Below, in pieces: positions 1 through 9,908 of a DNA stretch of 64,000 nucleotides; the stretch's first letter is position 1, and the number at the start of each line of letters is the position of its first letter. The notes beneath the pieces are model-generated. The model did no database searches. It was not told the DNA's origin and saw nothing but the letters and a program-made list of their open reading frames with translations. The DNA comes from Agrobacterium salinitolerans (GTDB lineage: Bacteria > Pseudomonadota > Alphaproteobacteria > Rhizobiales > Rhizobiaceae): assembly GCF_002008225.1 (NCBI RefSeq), contig NZ_MRDH01000006.1, forward strand, positions 744,001 to 808,000, in the 5' to 3' direction. The position numbers were made by a program, and so were the translations under genes.

Positions 1-1424
1 CGCGCTGGGCTTTCGGCTGGGACGCCATGGTGCAGTCCGACAACAACTTCTCGCGCACCTATAACCTCAAGGGCTACAAGAACGACGTCCAGACCAACCA
101 GATTTATCTGGCGGGCACTGGCGAGCGTAACAGCTTTGACGCCCGTGGTTATTATTTCAACGTTCAGGACACGGATAATTCGGAGCTCAAGGAACGCAAG
201 CAGGCGATCGTTCATCCGGTCGTAGACTATCGTTACTTCCTGCCGGATCCGATCTATGGCGGTGAACTGTCGCTGACCACGAACTTCACGAGCATCAGCC
301 GTTCGACGCAGGATTCCTACGCGATGGGCGGCTTCCCCCGCTTCAACGGTCTGGAAGGCTCTTATACGCGCTGGACCACGGAAGCGGAATGGAAGCGCAC
401 CATTACGATGGATAGCGGTCTTCAGATCACGCCGATCCTTGCCGCGCGCGGCGACGCGCTGTGGACCGACATGAATGCGGCAAGCTTCACCTCCGGCGGT
501 ACATCCTATGCCTATGAAGGCATGATCCATGACGATGCTGCCCTGCGTGGCATGGTCACCGGTGGCCTTGAGGTGCGTTATCCCTGGCTGTTCACTGCCC
601 TCAACAGCAGCCACGTGATCGAGCCTATCGCGCAGATTTTCGTTCGGCCGAACGAGCAATATTCCGGTCGTTTCCCGAACGAGGACTCGCAAGCCTTTGT
701 GTTCGACGCTACCAACCTCTTCGAGCGCGACAAGTTCTCCGGCTTCGACCGTATCGAAGGCGGTACGCGTGCCAATCTCGGCTTCCGCTATAACGGCACG
801 TTCGACAATGGTTACGGCATTCGTGCCATTGCCGGCCAATCCTTCCATCTGGCGGGCGACAATTCCTTCGCGTCTTACGATCTCGTCAATGCAGGCGCTA
901 ATTCCGGCCTCGAATCCGACCGTTCGGATTATGTCGCCATGGCCGCTTTCGATGCGCCGATCGGACTCTCGCTCTCGTCGAGCCTGCGTCTCGACAAGGA
1001 CGATTTCGACATCAACCGCTCGGAAACCGGTATCAGCTATTCGGACCGTCGCCTTACCGGCAAGCTCAGCTATACGCAGGTCAAGGCACAGCCGAAATAT
1101 GGCTATAACGAAGACCGCGACATCATTCAGGCGTCCGGCACGCTGCGCATGGACGACAACTGGTCGCTTTTCGGATCGATCAATTACGATCTGAACGGGA
1201 AGTTTGCCGCTGAACGCCGTATCGGTATTGCCTATCAGGATGAGTGCACAATCCTGACGGTCAGCTATTCGGACGAAGGCAATATCAATTCCAGCCGTCA
1301 GGCCGCCAATGACTGGTCGATCAATGCGCGTCTGGCCTTCCGCACGCTCGGCGATATCAGCATCGGCTCAGCCAATGAGGACTGGAACGACATGGATATC
1401 GGCTGGAAGCCAAACAACTACTGA
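1..1424 (+). CDS. lptD: LPS-assembly protein LptD (C-terminal part, 5' end outside window)
   Basis: The reading frame is open from base 3, so the gene begins before the window; about 473 residues are visible. They are rich in alternating aromatic and polar residues with many Tyr/Asn/Asp turns, as expected of the LptD outer-membrane beta-barrel. LptD forms the plug-and-barrel complex with LptE that inserts lipopolysaccharide into the outer leaflet. The peptide ends in an aromatic-containing tail (GWKPNNY). Following genes surA, pdxA and rsmA match the usual alphaproteobacterial lptD-surA-pdxA-rsmA order, which strongly supports the call. The ATG at base 27 is internal, not the start. Confidence 0.93.
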   Translation, partial: RWAFGWDAMVQSDNNFSRTYNLKGYKNDVQTNQIYLAGTGERNSFDARGYYFNVQDTDNSELKERKQAIVHPVVDYRYFLPDPIYGGELSLTTNFTSISRSTQDSYAMGGFPRFNGLEGSYTRWTTEAEWKRTITMDSGLQITPILAARGDALWTDMNAASFTSGGTSYAYEGMIHDDAALRGMVTGGLEVRYPWLFTALNSSHVIEPIAQIFVRPNEQYSGRFPNEDSQAFVFDATNLFERDKFSGFDRIEGGTRANLGFRYNGTFDNGYGIRAIAGQSFHLAGDNSFASYDLVNAGANSGLESDRSDYVAMAAFDAPIGLSLSSSLRLDKDDFDINRSETGISYSDRRLTGKLSYTQVKAQPKYGYNEDRDIIQASGTLRMDDNWSLFGSINYDLNGKFAAERRIGIAYQDECTILTVSYSDEGNINSSRQAANDWSINARLAFRTLGDISIGSANEDWNDMDIGWKPNNY

Positions 1425-1430
1425 GTTTAG

Positions 1431-1465
1431 AGGCAGGTTACGCAGCATCGTGACCTGCCTTTTTA
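1431..1465 (+). terminator. Rho-independent terminator after lptD
   Basis: The arms aggcaggt (1431-1438) and acctgcct (1453-1460) pair, extended by two more pairs (one wobble) around a 10-nt loop, and are followed by a short T run (1460-1464). It lies 7 bases past the lptD stop, so lptD and surA are probably separately transcribed. Confidence 0.6.
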
Positions 1466-1560
1466 CCATTTGGCCAGTAAAGCCACGGTTTCGCCGCAAC
1501 AACACGCCAATGTCGGCCGCACATGGAACCTATCGGGTTTTCTTTCAACAAACCGACACA

Positions 1561-1590
1561 TTGCCGTCTTGCGGATCGCGATGATATATA
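1561..1590 (+). promoter_or_regulatory. Candidate promoter for surA
   Basis: TTGCCG (1561-1566) and TATATA (1585-1590) are separated by 18 bp, about 130 bp ahead of the surA start and downstream of the lptD terminator. Matched by eye to a sigma70-type consensus only. Confidence 0.35.
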
Positions 1591-1719
1591 CGTGGCAAAT
1601 TCGCGGTGCGGACGCACAGGTGCAGGTCTGAAAGCGGGAAAGTTCAATATTCCCCCATCAGGCAGAACAGATTGGCGGGACAGGGCAACAGGACCCTGCC
1701 CGACGAAAGGGAGAAGGAT

Positions 1720-2667
1720 ATGATGAATTTCGGAAAGACGGCTTTGCGTGGCGCTGCTTTCGCCTTTGCGATATTCGCCGTTCCCATGGCCGTTGTGCCC
1801 TATACTGGCCAGGCCTTCGCCGATAGCACCGTCAAGATCGTCGTCAACAAGACACCCATCACCAACGACGATATTGCCAAGCGCGTCGCCTTCCTCAAGC
1901 TGCAGCGCCAGTCCGGTAATCTCAATGAAAAGGCGCGTGAGCAGCTTGTCGATGAAGCGCTGAAGCGCGAGGAAATCGCCCGCGTCAAGATGTCGGTCAG
2001 CACCGACGATGTCGACGCGGCCTTCGCGCGCTTTGCCGGCAACAACAAGATGAGCCCGCAGCAATTGACGAAGGTGCTTGCGCAGGCGGGCGTCGGCGCC
2101 GACCATTTCAAGGCCTTCATCGCCGTTCAGATGAGTTGGCCGCGTCTTGTCAACGCTCGTTACGGTGCACGCGGCAAGATGTCGACGCAGGATCTCGTTA
2201 CCCGCCTGAAGGAACGTGGCGACAAGCCCGTCACCACGGAATATTTTCTGCAGCAGGTTATCTTCGTGATACCGGAATCAAAGCGCAAGGCCATTACCGG
2301 CAAGCGCAAGGCCGAGGCTGAAGCCTCGCGCAAGCGTTATCCCGGCTGCGACCAGGCCATGAGCTTCGCCGCGACCATGCGTGATGTTGCGATCAAGGAC
2401 CTTGGCCGCATTCTGGCGCCGGAGCTGCCGGAAGACTGGAAGGCGCTGGTGGAGAAGACCAAGGAAGGCGGCACCACCGGCACGCGCGTCACCGAAAAGG
2501 GCGTCGAATATCTGGCCATCTGCAAGCAGCGTCAAGTTTCCGACGACTATGCGGCGGAAATGGTGTTCAAGTCCGAAGATCTGATGAAGGCCAAGGACGG
2601 CGAAAACCCGAACGAAAAGAAATATATGGATGAGCTGCGCAAGAAGGCGCAGATCGTCAACACCTGA
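1720..2667 (+). CDS. surA: Periplasmic SurA-like chaperone / peptidyl-prolyl isomerase
   Basis: This 315-residue protein starts at tandem ATG codons preceded by a GAAAGGGAGAAGG ribosome-binding region; the frame is open further upstream but lacks a better start. Residues 1-34 form a signal peptide with a probable cleavage after AFA. A SurA N-terminal-like helical domain (about 36-170) is followed by a diverged parvulin-like segment (about 185-290). SurA escorts unfolded outer-membrane proteins such as LptD across the periplasm, which fits its place directly after lptD. The isomerase domain is weakly conserved by eye, so chaperone activity is the safer assignment. Confidence 0.85.
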   Translation: MMNFGKTALRGAAFAFAIFAVPMAVVPYTGQAFADSTVKIVVNKTPITNDDIAKRVAFLKLQRQSGNLNEKAREQLVDEALKREEIARVKMSVSTDDVDAAFARFAGNNKMSPQQLTKVLAQAGVGADHFKAFIAVQMSWPRLVNARYGARGKMSTQDLVTRLKERGDKPVTTEYFLQQVIFVIPESKRKAITGKRKAEAEASRKRYPGCDQAMSFAATMRDVAIKDLGRILAPELPEDWKALVEKTKEGGTTGTRVTEKGVEYLAICKQRQVSDDYAAEMVFKSEDLMKAKDGENPNEKKYMDELRKKAQIVNT

Positions 2668-2669
2668 TA

Positions 2670-3716
2670 TTGATTAAAGAGCCGGGTCTTTCCGTGACAT
2701 ATGCATCCCTGCCGCTTGCCCTGACACAGGGAGATCCAGCCGGTATCGGCCCTGATATCGCCATCACCGCCTGGGCCAAGCGCCGGGAGAACGGCATGCC
2801 GCCCTTCATCTTCATCGGCGACCCCGATGTGGTGGCGAGCCGCGCGGCGTTGATCGGCGTGCCGGTCAATATCGAGACCTGCGGTGCGGAAAGCGCCGTC
2901 GACCTGTTCGAACAAGCCTTCCCCATCCTTTCCCTTCCCGTCGGCTTCGAAGTGCAGGCGGGTCAGCCGCATGTCGGAGCGGCGCACGCGACAATCAAGG
3001 CCATCGAGACCGCCGTTTCCCTCACGGTCGAGGGCAAGGCTGCGGCCGTCGTCACCAATCCGATCGCAAAATCGGTGTTATACGAGGCCGGTTTCGGCTT
3101 TCCCGGTCATACGGAATTTCTGGCCGATCTCGCCCTGCGCGAGACCGGGGAGCAAGTCATACCGGTCATGATGATTGCCGGCCCCAAGGTCCGTGTCGTC
3201 CCGGTGACGATCCATATCCCCGTGAAAGACGTGCCGGCCGCTCTTACCGAAGAGCTGATCGTTACGACCTGCCGGATCATCGATGCCGATCTCCGGCGAA
3301 AATTCGGCATTGCGGCGCCGCGTCTGGCGGTTGCCGGCCTCAACCCGCATGCGGGGGAAGATGGCGCACTTGGCACCGAGGATCGCGATATCGTTCACCC
3401 GGCGACCATGCGGTTGCGGAAGGACGGGATCGATGCCTTTGGCCCCCTGCCCGCCGACACCATGTTCCACGATGCCGCCCGCAAGCGTTATGACGTGGCG
3501 GTGTGCATGTATCACGATCAGGCGCTCATTCCGGCCAAGGCGCTCGGCTTTGACGATTCCGTCAATGTCACGCTTGGCCTGCCCTTCATCCGCACCTCGC
3601 CCGACCATGGCACCGCCTTCGGCATTGCCGGCCAGGGCATCGCTAATGAGGCGAGCCTTGTGGCGGCGCTGAAGATGGCGGCGGACATTTCGCTCCGCAG
3701 CCGGGCCAACACATAA
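2670..3716 (+). CDS. pdxA: 4-hydroxythreonine-4-phosphate dehydrogenase PdxA
   Basis: PdxA performs the NAD-dependent oxidation of 4-phosphohydroxy-threonine in pyridoxal-phosphate synthesis. Family motifs seen are [11 protein letters not shown] near the N terminus, FPGHTEFLA and [10 protein letters not shown] (metal-binding His regions), and SPDHGTAF near the C terminus. Length is about 340 residues, normal for the family. Two starts are possible: TTG at 2670, 2 bases after the surA stop and without a clear Shine-Dalgarno, or GTG at 2694, preceded by AAAGAG. I list the longer form but cannot decide. The gene overlaps rsmA by one base (TAATG), implying translational coupling. Confidence 0.93.
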   Translation: MIKEPGLSVTYASLPLALTQGDPAGIGPDIAITAWAKRRENGMPPFIFIGDPDVVASRAALIGVPVNIETCGAESAVDLFEQAFPILSLPVGFEVQAGQPHVGAAHATIKAIETAVSLTVEGKAAAVVTNPIAKSVLYEAGFGFPGHTEFLADLALRETGEQVIPVMMIAGPKVRVVPVTIHIPVKDVPAALTEELIVTTCRIIDADLRRKFGIAAPRLAVAGLNPHAGEDGALGTEDRDIVHPATMRLRKDGIDAFGPLPADTMFHDAARKRYDVAVCMYHDQALIPAKALGFDDSVNVTLGLPFIRTSPDHGTAFGIAGQGIANEASLVAALKMAADISLRSRANT

Positions 3717-4546
3717 TGGCGGCCATCGACGGACTGCCGCCGCTGCGCGATGTCATCCAGCGCCACGGGCTCGACGCGAAGAAATCGCTCGGACAGAACT
3801 TCCTGTTCGACCTCAACCTCACCCAGAAGATCGCCCGTACGGCCGGGCCGCTCGAAGGCGTGACGGTGATCGAAGTCGGCCCCGGTCCCGGCGGCCTCAC
3901 CCGCGCTATTCTTTCGCTCGGGGCAAAAAAGGTCATCGCCGTCGAACGCGACAGCCGCTGCCTGCCGGCGCTGGCGGAAATCGAAGCGCATTATCCCGGG
4001 CGGCTCGAAGTCATCGAAGGCGACGCGCTGCAGACGGATTTCGAGGCTCTGGTTGCCGTCGGCGAACCGGTGCGGATCATCGCCAACCTGCCCTATAATG
4101 TCGGCACGCAATTGCTGGTCAACTGGCTGCTGCCGAGGGAATGGCCGCCCTTCTGGCTTTCGATGACGCTGATGTTCCAGAAGGAAGTTGGGCAGCGCAT
4201 CGTGGCCGAAGAAGGCGATAATCACTACGGCCGTCTCGGCGTTCTCGCCGGCTGGCGCACGGTTTCCGAAATGGCCTTCGACGTCCCGCCGCAGGCCTTC
4301 AGCCCACCGCCAAAAGTCACCTCCACCGTCGTGCACCTGTTGCCGAAGGACAAGCCGCTGCCCTGCGATGTCGCCAAGCTTGAAAAGGTGACGGAAGCCG
4401 CCTTCGGCCAGCGCCGCAAGATGCTCCGCCAGAGCGTGAAAAGCCTTGGCGGGGAAACGCTGCTGGAAAAAGCGGGCATCGATCCCACGCGCCGGGCGGA
4501 AACGCTGTCGGTGGAGGAATTCGTCACTTTGGCGAACTGCCTGTAA
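3716..4546 (+). CDS. rsmA: 16S rRNA dimethyladenosine methyltransferase RsmA (KsgA)
   Basis: This enzyme dimethylates the two adjacent adenines in the 3'-terminal helix of 16S rRNA using S-adenosylmethionine. Diagnostic features in the 276 residues are LGQNFLFD near the N terminus, the SAM-binding [10 protein letters not shown] loop, and the catalytic NLPYNV motif followed by a helical C-terminal domain containing [11 protein letters not shown]. Length matches the family. The ATG overlaps the pdxA stop by one base, placing it in the surA-pdxA-rsmA transcript. Confidence 0.96.
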   Translation: MAAIDGLPPLRDVIQRHGLDAKKSLGQNFLFDLNLTQKIARTAGPLEGVTVIEVGPGPGGLTRAILSLGAKKVIAVERDSRCLPALAEIEAHYPGRLEVIEGDALQTDFEALVAVGEPVRIIANLPYNVGTQLLVNWLLPREWPPFWLSMTLMFQKEVGQRIVAEEGDNHYGRLGVLAGWRTVSEMAFDVPPQAFSPPPKVTSTVVHLLPKDKPLPCDVAKLEKVTEAAFGQRRKMLRQSVKSLGGETLLEKAGIDPTRRAETLSVEEFVTLANCL

Positions 4547-4619
4547 ATCCGTCGTGTAATGTGCCATTCCGAGCAGCGGGACACGGGTTCGTGGAGACTG
4601 CGAATAAAGGAACAAGCGC

Positions 4620-5243
4620 GTGGAGAGTGCCGGTTTTCATTACAAGCTCGACATTCCCGCTGAAACGCCCGACTGCGCGGTTGTCTTGCTGCATGGATCG
4701 GGGCGAACGGAAGACGATCTCATTTCTTTTGGCCGCGCCGTCTTTCCCAAGGGTGTCTTATATGCGCCGAGGGGCGCTGTTCCCTGGGAGAATGGTTTCG
4801 CGTTTTTCCGCCGAAAGCCCGACAGACAGCTTGATATTGACGACCTCAAACATCAAGCCGCCAGACTATGCCGGTTTTTCACCATGGTCTTTCAGCAGAC
4901 GGGGCAAAGACCCTTTCTCGTCGGATACTCCAACGGCGCGATCATCGCCGCTGAAACGATATGTCAGGACCGTCATCTATCGAAAGGCACCATTCTGCTT
5001 CGCCCGCTATCTCCGAGAAAGGACCAGTCTTTTCCGAGCCTGGCAGGATATCCCATACTCCTGCTGGCGGGCGTGCGTGACGACCGGCGGCAGCCTTCCG
5101 ATGCTCCAGATTTGGCCGAGCAGCTGGCGTCGGCCGGAGCGGAGGTCGTTCTTGAAACGATCGAAACGGGTCATGGCTGGGCGGAAGACGCGGCGGACGA
5201 ACGATTGTCACGGCAATGGCTGGCGCGCGGACTCATCGCGTAA
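4620..5243 (+). CDS. Small alpha/beta hydrolase (phospholipase/carboxylesterase family)
   Basis: A 207-residue serine hydrolase. Visible are the oxyanion-hole HGSG (25-28), the nucleophile elbow GYSNGA (Ser104), a likely acid at Asp154 or Asp155 (GVRDDR) and His185 (TGHGW). The arrangement matches the YpfH/MhqD-type carboxylesterases, which have no cap domain. The start is GTG at 4620, preceded by AAAGGA at a good distance. It resembles the C-terminal domain of the fusion protein at 54938-56497, with the same HGSG, G-x-SNGA and LLRP/LYRP motifs, so the two probably share ancestry. The substrate is unknown. It is convergent with gmk, one base apart. Confidence 0.75.
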   Translation: MESAGFHYKLDIPAETPDCAVVLLHGSGRTEDDLISFGRAVFPKGVLYAPRGAVPWENGFAFFRRKPDRQLDIDDLKHQAARLCRFFTMVFQQTGQRPFLVGYSNGAIIAAETICQDRHLSKGTILLRPLSPRKDQSFPSLAGYPILLLAGVRDDRRQPSDAPDLAEQLASAGAEVVLETIETGHGWAEDAADERLSRQWLARGLIA

Positions 5244-5244
5244 G

Positions 5245-5907
5245 TCAGAGCTTTGGCTCTTCCTCCAGCAACGCCCGCACGAAATCGAACATGCCGTGGC
5301 GGCGGTCGCGGCGGACGCGTTCGGCCTTCACGATTGCTTCGACGGCCTCGAAGGCGGCCTGCAGGTCGTCATTGAGAATGACGTAATCATAGTCGCGCCA
5401 GTGCTCGATCTCGGCACGGGAATTGAGGAGCCGGGTCTTGATCACCTCTTCGGTGTCTTCGGCGCGGCGATGCAGGCGCGATTGAAGTTCGGTCATGGTC
5501 GGCGGCAGGATGAAGATCGAAACGACGTCGGCCTTCATCTTGTCCTGAAGCTGCTCGGCGCCCTGCCAGTCGATATCGAACAGCATGTCGCGGCCTGCGG
5601 CCATGGCTTCTTCCACCGGCTCGCGCGGGGTGCCGTAGAAATTGCCGTGAACCTCGGCCCATTCCAGCAGCGCGTCGCTGTCGCGCAGGCGCTCGAAATC
5701 GCGCTTGGAAATGAAATGGTAGTGGATACCGTCAATCTCGCTCTGGCGGCGCGGACGTGTCGTGACGCTGACGGACAGGCCGATATTCTTGTCCTTGTCG
5801 AGCAGGTTGCGCGCAATCGTGGATTTTCCCGCGCCCGATGGCGAAGAAATCACCAGCATCAGCCCTCTGCGGGCAATCGTGACGGGAGAATTATTCACCG
5901 GGACCAT
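5245..5907 (-). CDS. gmk: Guanylate kinase
   Basis: Guanylate kinase phosphorylates GMP to GDP with ATP. The P-loop SPSGAGKST lies at about residues 22-30, followed by the GMP-binding [18 protein letters not shown] segment and [10 protein letters not shown]. At 220 residues the protein has the normal length with a short N-terminal extension. It lies 5 bases downstream of yicC on the same strand; the yicC-gmk pair is common in proteobacteria and suggests one transcript. Confidence 0.96.
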   Translation of the reverse strand: MVPVNNSPVTIARRGLMLVISSPSGAGKSTIARNLLDKDKNIGLSVSVTTRPRRQSEIDGIHYHFISKRDFERLRDSDALLEWAEVHGNFYGTPREPVEEAMAAGRDMLFDIDWQGAEQLQDKMKADVVSIFILPPTMTELQSRLHRRAEDTEEVIKTRLLNSRAEIEHWRDYDYVILNDDLQAAFEAVEAIVKAERVRRDRRHGMFDFVRALLEEEPKL

Positions 5908-5912
5908 GGGGT

Positions 5913-6800
5913 CTACTCCAGATTTTGGACCTGTTCGCGAAACTGGTCGATCACCACTTTCAACTCTATGCCCGCTGCGGTTACCGCACTGGCATTCGAT
6001 TTGGAACAGATTGTATTCGACTCGCGGTTAAATTCCTGTGCAAGAAAATCGAGCTTGCGGCCGACAGGTCCGCCATTCTCCAACAGTTCGCGTGAAGCCT
6101 GGACATGGGCGTGCAGCCGGTCGATCTCCTCACGCAGATCCGCCTTGGTGGCGATCAGCGCCGCCTCTGCATGAAGCCGGTCACGATCGAGCCCGTGCAA
6201 GCCGTCGCCGATGAGGGCGATCTGCTGGGCGAGCCGTGCCGCAATTTGCTCGGGCTGGCGGGAAGGATCGTTTTCAATGATGTCTGCGAGCTGCTCGATC
6301 CGGTTGATGTGACCGGACAGGATGGCAAACAGCGAAGCCCCTTCGCGCTCGCGCATATCCTTCAGCTTCTCGACCGCGGCGGCGAAGCCGGCAAGCACAT
6401 CATCGTTGCGCGCGGCCTGCACCTCCGCATCGTCTTCCGCCTCGCGAAAATCGACGAGCCCGCGCAGCGTCAGCAGCGTGTCGAAGCTCAGCGGCTTGTC
6501 TTCCACGACATCGCCAAGCTCCTTCTTCAGCGCCAGAACAGCCGCCAGAGCATCGCGGTTGACCACCGCCTCCAGCCGGTTTTCCGCAATCGCCAGCGTC
6601 AGACCCGCCTGGATATTACCGCGGGAAAGATGCTCGCCTGCGATTTCGCGCAGGGCCGTTTCCAGCGCTTCAAGACCGGTCGGCAGACGCAGGCGCACAT
6701 CGAGCCCCTTGCCGTTCACGGACCGCAATTCCCACGCCCAGCGGTAACGGCCGGAGGTTCCTTCGCTGCGCGCAAAGCCGGTCATCGATTGCAATGTCAT
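5913..6800 (-). CDS. YicC family endoribonuclease-like protein
   Basis: The 295-residue protein begins with the family signature [14 protein letters not shown] and ends with the DUF1732-type helix containing [15 protein letters not shown]. YicC/YloC proteins have been characterised as endoribonucleases that act on structured or small RNAs. Two domains are evident: a beta-rich YicC_N region (about 1-155) and a helical C-terminal region (about 210-295). It is directly upstream of gmk with a 5-base gap. A terminator-like hairpin separates it from mltG. Confidence 0.88.
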   Translation of the reverse strand: MTLQSMTGFARSEGTSGRYRWAWELRSVNGKGLDVRLRLPTGLEALETALREIAGEHLSRGNIQAGLTLAIAENRLEAVVNRDALAAVLALKKELGDVVEDKPLSFDTLLTLRGLVDFREAEDDAEVQAARNDDVLAGFAAAVEKLKDMREREGASLFAILSGHINRIEQLADIIENDPSRQPEQIAARLAQQIALIGDGLHGLDRDRLHAEAALIATKADLREEIDRLHAHVQASRELLENGGPVGRKLDFLAQEFNRESNTICSKSNASAVTAAGIELKVVIDQFREQVQNLE

Positions 6801-6825
6801 ATCTGAAAGCCCCCCGTCATGCCTT

Positions 6826-6859
6826 ACAAAACCGGGCCCTGTGGATCACAGAGCCCGGT
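6826..6859 (-). terminator. Rho-independent terminator after mltG
   Basis: On the minus strand the arms accgggc/gcccggt and ctgtg/cacag (6831-6859, one internal mismatch, 3-nt loop) form a 12-bp stem followed by TTTTGT. It starts 9 bases past the mltG stop and isolates mltG from yicC-gmk. Confidence 0.7.
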
Positions 6860-6867
6860 CGAGATTA

Positions 6868-8088
6868 TCAGTTGTTGGCGGGTTTCTCCGCCTCGGTTCC
6901 ACCTGGCTGGCCATCCACGACAACATCGGGATTGGCGCCGGAAGCAGCCTTCTCAGCCTCGATCTTGCGCCAGCGGCGAACATTGGCGTTGTGCTCTTCA
7001 AGCGTCTTGGCAAAGACGTGGCCGCCGGTGCCGTCCGCAACGAAATAAAGGTCATCCGTGCGCCATGGATTGGCGACAGCCTCAAGTGCCGCGCGGCCCG
7101 GATTGGCGATGGGAGACGGCGGCAGGCCCTTGATGACATAAGTGTTGAACGGCGTCTGCTTCTGCAGGTCCGACTGGTAGATCGGGCGGTCCGACGGTTT
7201 GCCGTCACCACCGAACAGGCCGTAGATGATCGTCGGGTCGGATTGCAGGCGCATGCCCTTCTTCAGGCGGTTGTAGAACACGGAGGCGACATGGGCGCGT
7301 TCGTCGTCCTTGCCGGTTTCTTTCTCGACAATCGAGGCAAGCGTCACGAATTCCTCGACGGTCTTGATCGGCAGATCGGGATCGCGCCGTTCCCAGATCA
7401 TGTCGATCAGCTTGTCCTGCGCCGCACTCATCTGGTTGATGATCTCTTCGCGCTTGGTGCCGCGGGTGAAGCGATAGGTATCCGGGCGCAGGCTGCCTTC
7501 CGGCGGCAGCGTGGCGGGAAGCTCGCCGTCCAGCACTTCATCCGCAGCAAGACGCGCGAACATCTGCTTTACGGTCAGGCCTTCCGGCAGCGACACGGAA
7601 TAAAGGATCGACTTGCCGGACTCCAGCAGCACCATGATGTCCTTCATCGATGCGCCAGCCTTGATCTCGTATTCACCCGTCTTCAGCGTCTGGTCCTTCT
7701 GCAGATAGCTGCCGGTCATCAGGCGGAAAACGCGGGCGTTGGAGATGATGTCATTGCGTTCGAGATTATTGGCGATCTCGATGATGCCTGCGCCGTTGCG
7801 CACTGTGAAATGGGTGTTCGTCTGGAGCGGACCGGGCTCCTGGAACGCATTGATCATGTAATAGAAAGCGGCAATGGCCAGCACACAGACGGCGACGGCC
7901 AGCGTCATCAGAAAGTTCAGGAAGATCACAAGCTGGCCGTGGGCCTTGCGGGAGCGCTTGGGCGGAGCCGGCACTTTTTCCGGCCGCAGCGCCTCCGTCG
8001 GGGATTTCGGAATGATCGGGCCGCGATTGCCTTCGCCCGCGCCGGTTTGTCCGTATGGTCCCTGGCTGTTCTGGTTCGTGTCGCTCAC
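6868..8088 (-). CDS. mltG: Endolytic murein transglycosylase MltG
   Basis: MltG cleaves nascent peptidoglycan strands in the inner-membrane outer face and is thought to set glycan chain length. The 406-residue protein has a proline-rich cytoplasmic tail (1-50), one membrane helix (about 53-77) and the YceG domain. The ASIVEKETG motif carries the presumed catalytic glutamate (Glu255). The downstream RLKKGMRLQSDPTIIYG stretch is also typical. The start is GTG, with AAAGGA 8-9 bases upstream. Neighbourhood next to fabF/acpP is the standard proteobacterial arrangement. Confidence 0.94.
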   Translation of the reverse strand: MSDTNQNSQGPYGQTGAGEGNRGPIIPKSPTEALRPEKVPAPPKRSRKAHGQLVIFLNFLMTLAVAVCVLAIAAFYYMINAFQEPGPLQTNTHFTVRNGAGIIEIANNLERNDIISNARVFRLMTGSYLQKDQTLKTGEYEIKAGASMKDIMVLLESGKSILYSVSLPEGLTVKQMFARLAADEVLDGELPATLPPEGSLRPDTYRFTRGTKREEIINQMSAAQDKLIDMIWERRDPDLPIKTVEEFVTLASIVEKETGKDDERAHVASVFYNRLKKGMRLQSDPTIIYGLFGGDGKPSDRPIYQSDLQKQTPFNTYVIKGLPPSPIANPGRAALEAVANPWRTDDLYFVADGTGGHVFAKTLEEHNANVRRWRKIEAEKAASGANPDVVVDGQPGGTEAEKPANN

Positions 8089-8114
8089 CGTCGGTCCTTT
8101 TCAGTTCGGCGTTG

Positions 8115-8252
8115 TCAGCGCTTTTTGCGCAGGTAATGCGGCAAAAACAGGTTCGGAATGCCGTCCCGCACCACATAGAGGTATCGTGAAGCCTGCTGTT
8201 CCGCTTCACGAACATCGTTTCGGACAAAGCCGATTGAGGGAGCAGCCGGCAC
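8115..8252 (-). CDS. Candidate small protein between fabF and mltG (uncertain)
   Basis: This frame encodes 45 residues from a GTG start with GGGAAG about 9 bases upstream, ending 26 bases before the mltG start. The C-terminal half is protein-like: SRYLYVVRDGIPNLFLP followed by a basic YLRKKR tail. Third-position GC is about 60 percent, lower than its neighbours, and the frame contains a perfect 8-bp inverted repeat (8185-8192 / 8203-8210). It may be a small gene, an mRNA structure or a gene remnant; I do not recognise it. It is the only candidate content in the 307-base fabF-mltG gap. Confidence 0.25.
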   Translation of the reverse strand: MPAAPSIGFVRNDVREAEQQASRYLYVVRDGIPNLFLPHYLRKKR

Positions 8253-8395
8253 CGGCAAACGCTTCCCATAAAACGACTACAATAGCGGCGCGAAAACCGG
8301 AATAGCTTTCACAGGCCGCAATGCGTTCTTCAAATGAAAGAACGTCCTTTGTCAGCACCCGGTGGGAGGGCGCCAGCGACGGCAGAGCCGCCGCA

Positions 8396-9658
8396 TTATG
8401 CTTCGTAACGACGCAGCACGAGGGAGGCGTTGGTGCCGCCGAATCCGAAGGAGTTCGAGAGCGCCACGTCGACCTTACGCTTGCGCGCCTTGTGCGGCAC
8501 GAGATCGATCTTCGTCTCCACATCGGGATTGTCGAGGTTCAGCGTCGGCGGAACGATGTTGTCGCGGATCGCAAGCGTCGCGAAGATCGCCTCGATAGCG
8601 CCCGCCGCACCGAGAAGATGGCCGGTCGCCGACTTGGTGGAGGACATGGAAATCTTCGAGGCCGATTCGCCGACAAGCCGCTCGACCGCGCCAAGCTCGA
8701 TCGTATCGGCCATGGTGGAGGTGCCGTGAGCGTTGATGTAGTCGATATCGTCAGGCGTGAGACCTGCGCGCTTCAGCGCCATCGACATGCAGCGATAGGC
8801 ACCTTCACCGTCCTCGGACGGTGCGGTGATGTGATAGGCATCGCCAGAGAGGCCGTAACCGACGACTTCCGCATAGATCTTCGCGCCGCGCGCCTTGGCG
8901 TGTTCCAGCTCTTCCAGAACGACGATGCCCGCACCTTCACCCATGACGAAACCATCGCGGTCACGGTCATAGGGGCGCGAGGCCTTCTGCGGATCGTCAT
9001 TGTGTTGTGTGGAAAGCGCCTTGCAGGCGGCGAAGCCGGCGAGCGCGATGCGGCAGACCGGCGATTCGGCGCCGCCGGCGACCATGACGTCGGCATCGCC
9101 GAGCGCGATCAGACGGGCGGCGTCGCCAATGGCGTGCGCGCCGGTCGAGCAGGCCGTCACCACGGCATGGTTCGGTCCGCGCAGCTTGTGGCGGATGGAA
9201 ACCTGGCCGGATACGAGGTTGATCAGGCGGCCGGGAATGAAGAATGGGGAAATGCGCCGCGGGCCCTTGTCGCGCAGCGTATAGCCCGCCTCGACAATGC
9301 CTTCCAGGCCGCCAATGCCGGAGCCGATCAGAACGCCTGTCGCGATCTGGTCCTCGTCCGTTTCCGGATGCCAGTTTGCGTCGGCAAGCGCCATGTCGGC
9401 GGCAGCCATGCCGTACAGGATGAAAGGATCGATCTTGCGCTGTTCCTTGGGTTCCATCCAGTCATCGGCATTGAAAGTGCCGTTGGAACCATCGCCGACG
9501 GGAATACGGCAGGCGATCTTTGCGGGCAAGTCTTCGACTTCGAATTCAGTCACGAGACGGGCGCCGTTCTGGCCGGCCAAAAGCCGTTCCCAGGTCACTT
9601 CCGTTCCGCATCCAAGAGGAGATACCATGCCGGTACCGGTGATAACGACACGCCTCAT
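8396..9658 (-). CDS. fabF: 3-oxoacyl-[ACP] synthase II (FabF)
   Basis: FabF condenses malonyl-ACP with acyl-ACP in fatty-acid elongation. The 420-residue protein starts at MRRVVITGTGMVSPLG with GGCGGAG upstream; the open frame extends further (to 9862), but that part is unlike the family. The catalytic triad is present: Cys170 in TACSTGAH, His311 in AHGTSTMADT and His347 in SATGHLLGAAG. It lies about 250 bases downstream of acpP, separated by an acpP terminator, so it may have its own promoter. Confidence 0.97.
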   Translation of the reverse strand: MRRVVITGTGMVSPLGCGTEVTWERLLAGQNGARLVTEFEVEDLPAKIACRIPVGDGSNGTFNADDWMEPKEQRKIDPFILYGMAAADMALADANWHPETDEDQIATGVLIGSGIGGLEGIVEAGYTLRDKGPRRISPFFIPGRLINLVSGQVSIRHKLRGPNHAVVTACSTGAHAIGDAARLIALGDADVMVAGGAESPVCRIALAGFAACKALSTQHNDDPQKASRPYDRDRDGFVMGEGAGIVVLEELEHAKARGAKIYAEVVGYGLSGDAYHITAPSEDGEGAYRCMSMALKRAGLTPDDIDYINAHGTSTMADTIELGAVERLVGESASKISMSSTKSATGHLLGAAGAIEAIFATLAIRDNIVPPTLNLDNPDVETKIDLVPHKARKRKVDVALSNSFGFGGTNASLVLRRYEA

Positions 9659-9849
9659 CGCCAACGCTCCGCCCTTATCCAAATCATCGGTCTTCCTGCA
9701 ACACCGGGCACCATGAGATGGCACTCTCGGCAGGCTGCAGTACGTCTCAATCTTTGCTTGAAGGTTACAGGCAGCGTTATCGCAGCCCGTGACCTTTAGG
9801 ACAACGGGAAAGCGTGCCTTTGCGGCACCCACCGTCTGCCTATAAAACA

Positions 9850-9872
9850 TTGGCCCGGACAAGCCGGGCCAA
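9850..9872 (-). terminator. Rho-independent terminator after acpP
   Basis: A perfect 9-bp stem (9850-9858 with 9864-9872) and 5-nt loop is followed on the minus strand by TGTTTTAT. It lies 37-59 bases beyond the acpP stop, matching the usual production of short, abundant acpP transcripts. Confidence 0.75.
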
Positions 9873-9908
9873 GACGGGAAGATATGTCACCCTCCCGATG
9901 AAGGTCGA

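Noticed and set aside
27-29. ATG at base 27 as the start of lptD
   Set aside because: The frame is open to the window edge with continuing barrel-like residues, so this is an internal methionine of a truncated gene.
4561-6174. 537-residue open frame on the plus strand
   Set aside because: Its first third is an alternative frame of the hydrolase gene and the rest is antisense to gmk and yicC. High-GC DNA gives long spurious frames; no protein motif is present.
8321-9799. 492-residue plus-strand frame
   Set aside because: It is fully antisense to fabF, which has all catalytic residues, and has low-complexity Arg/Ala/Gly/Asp composition.
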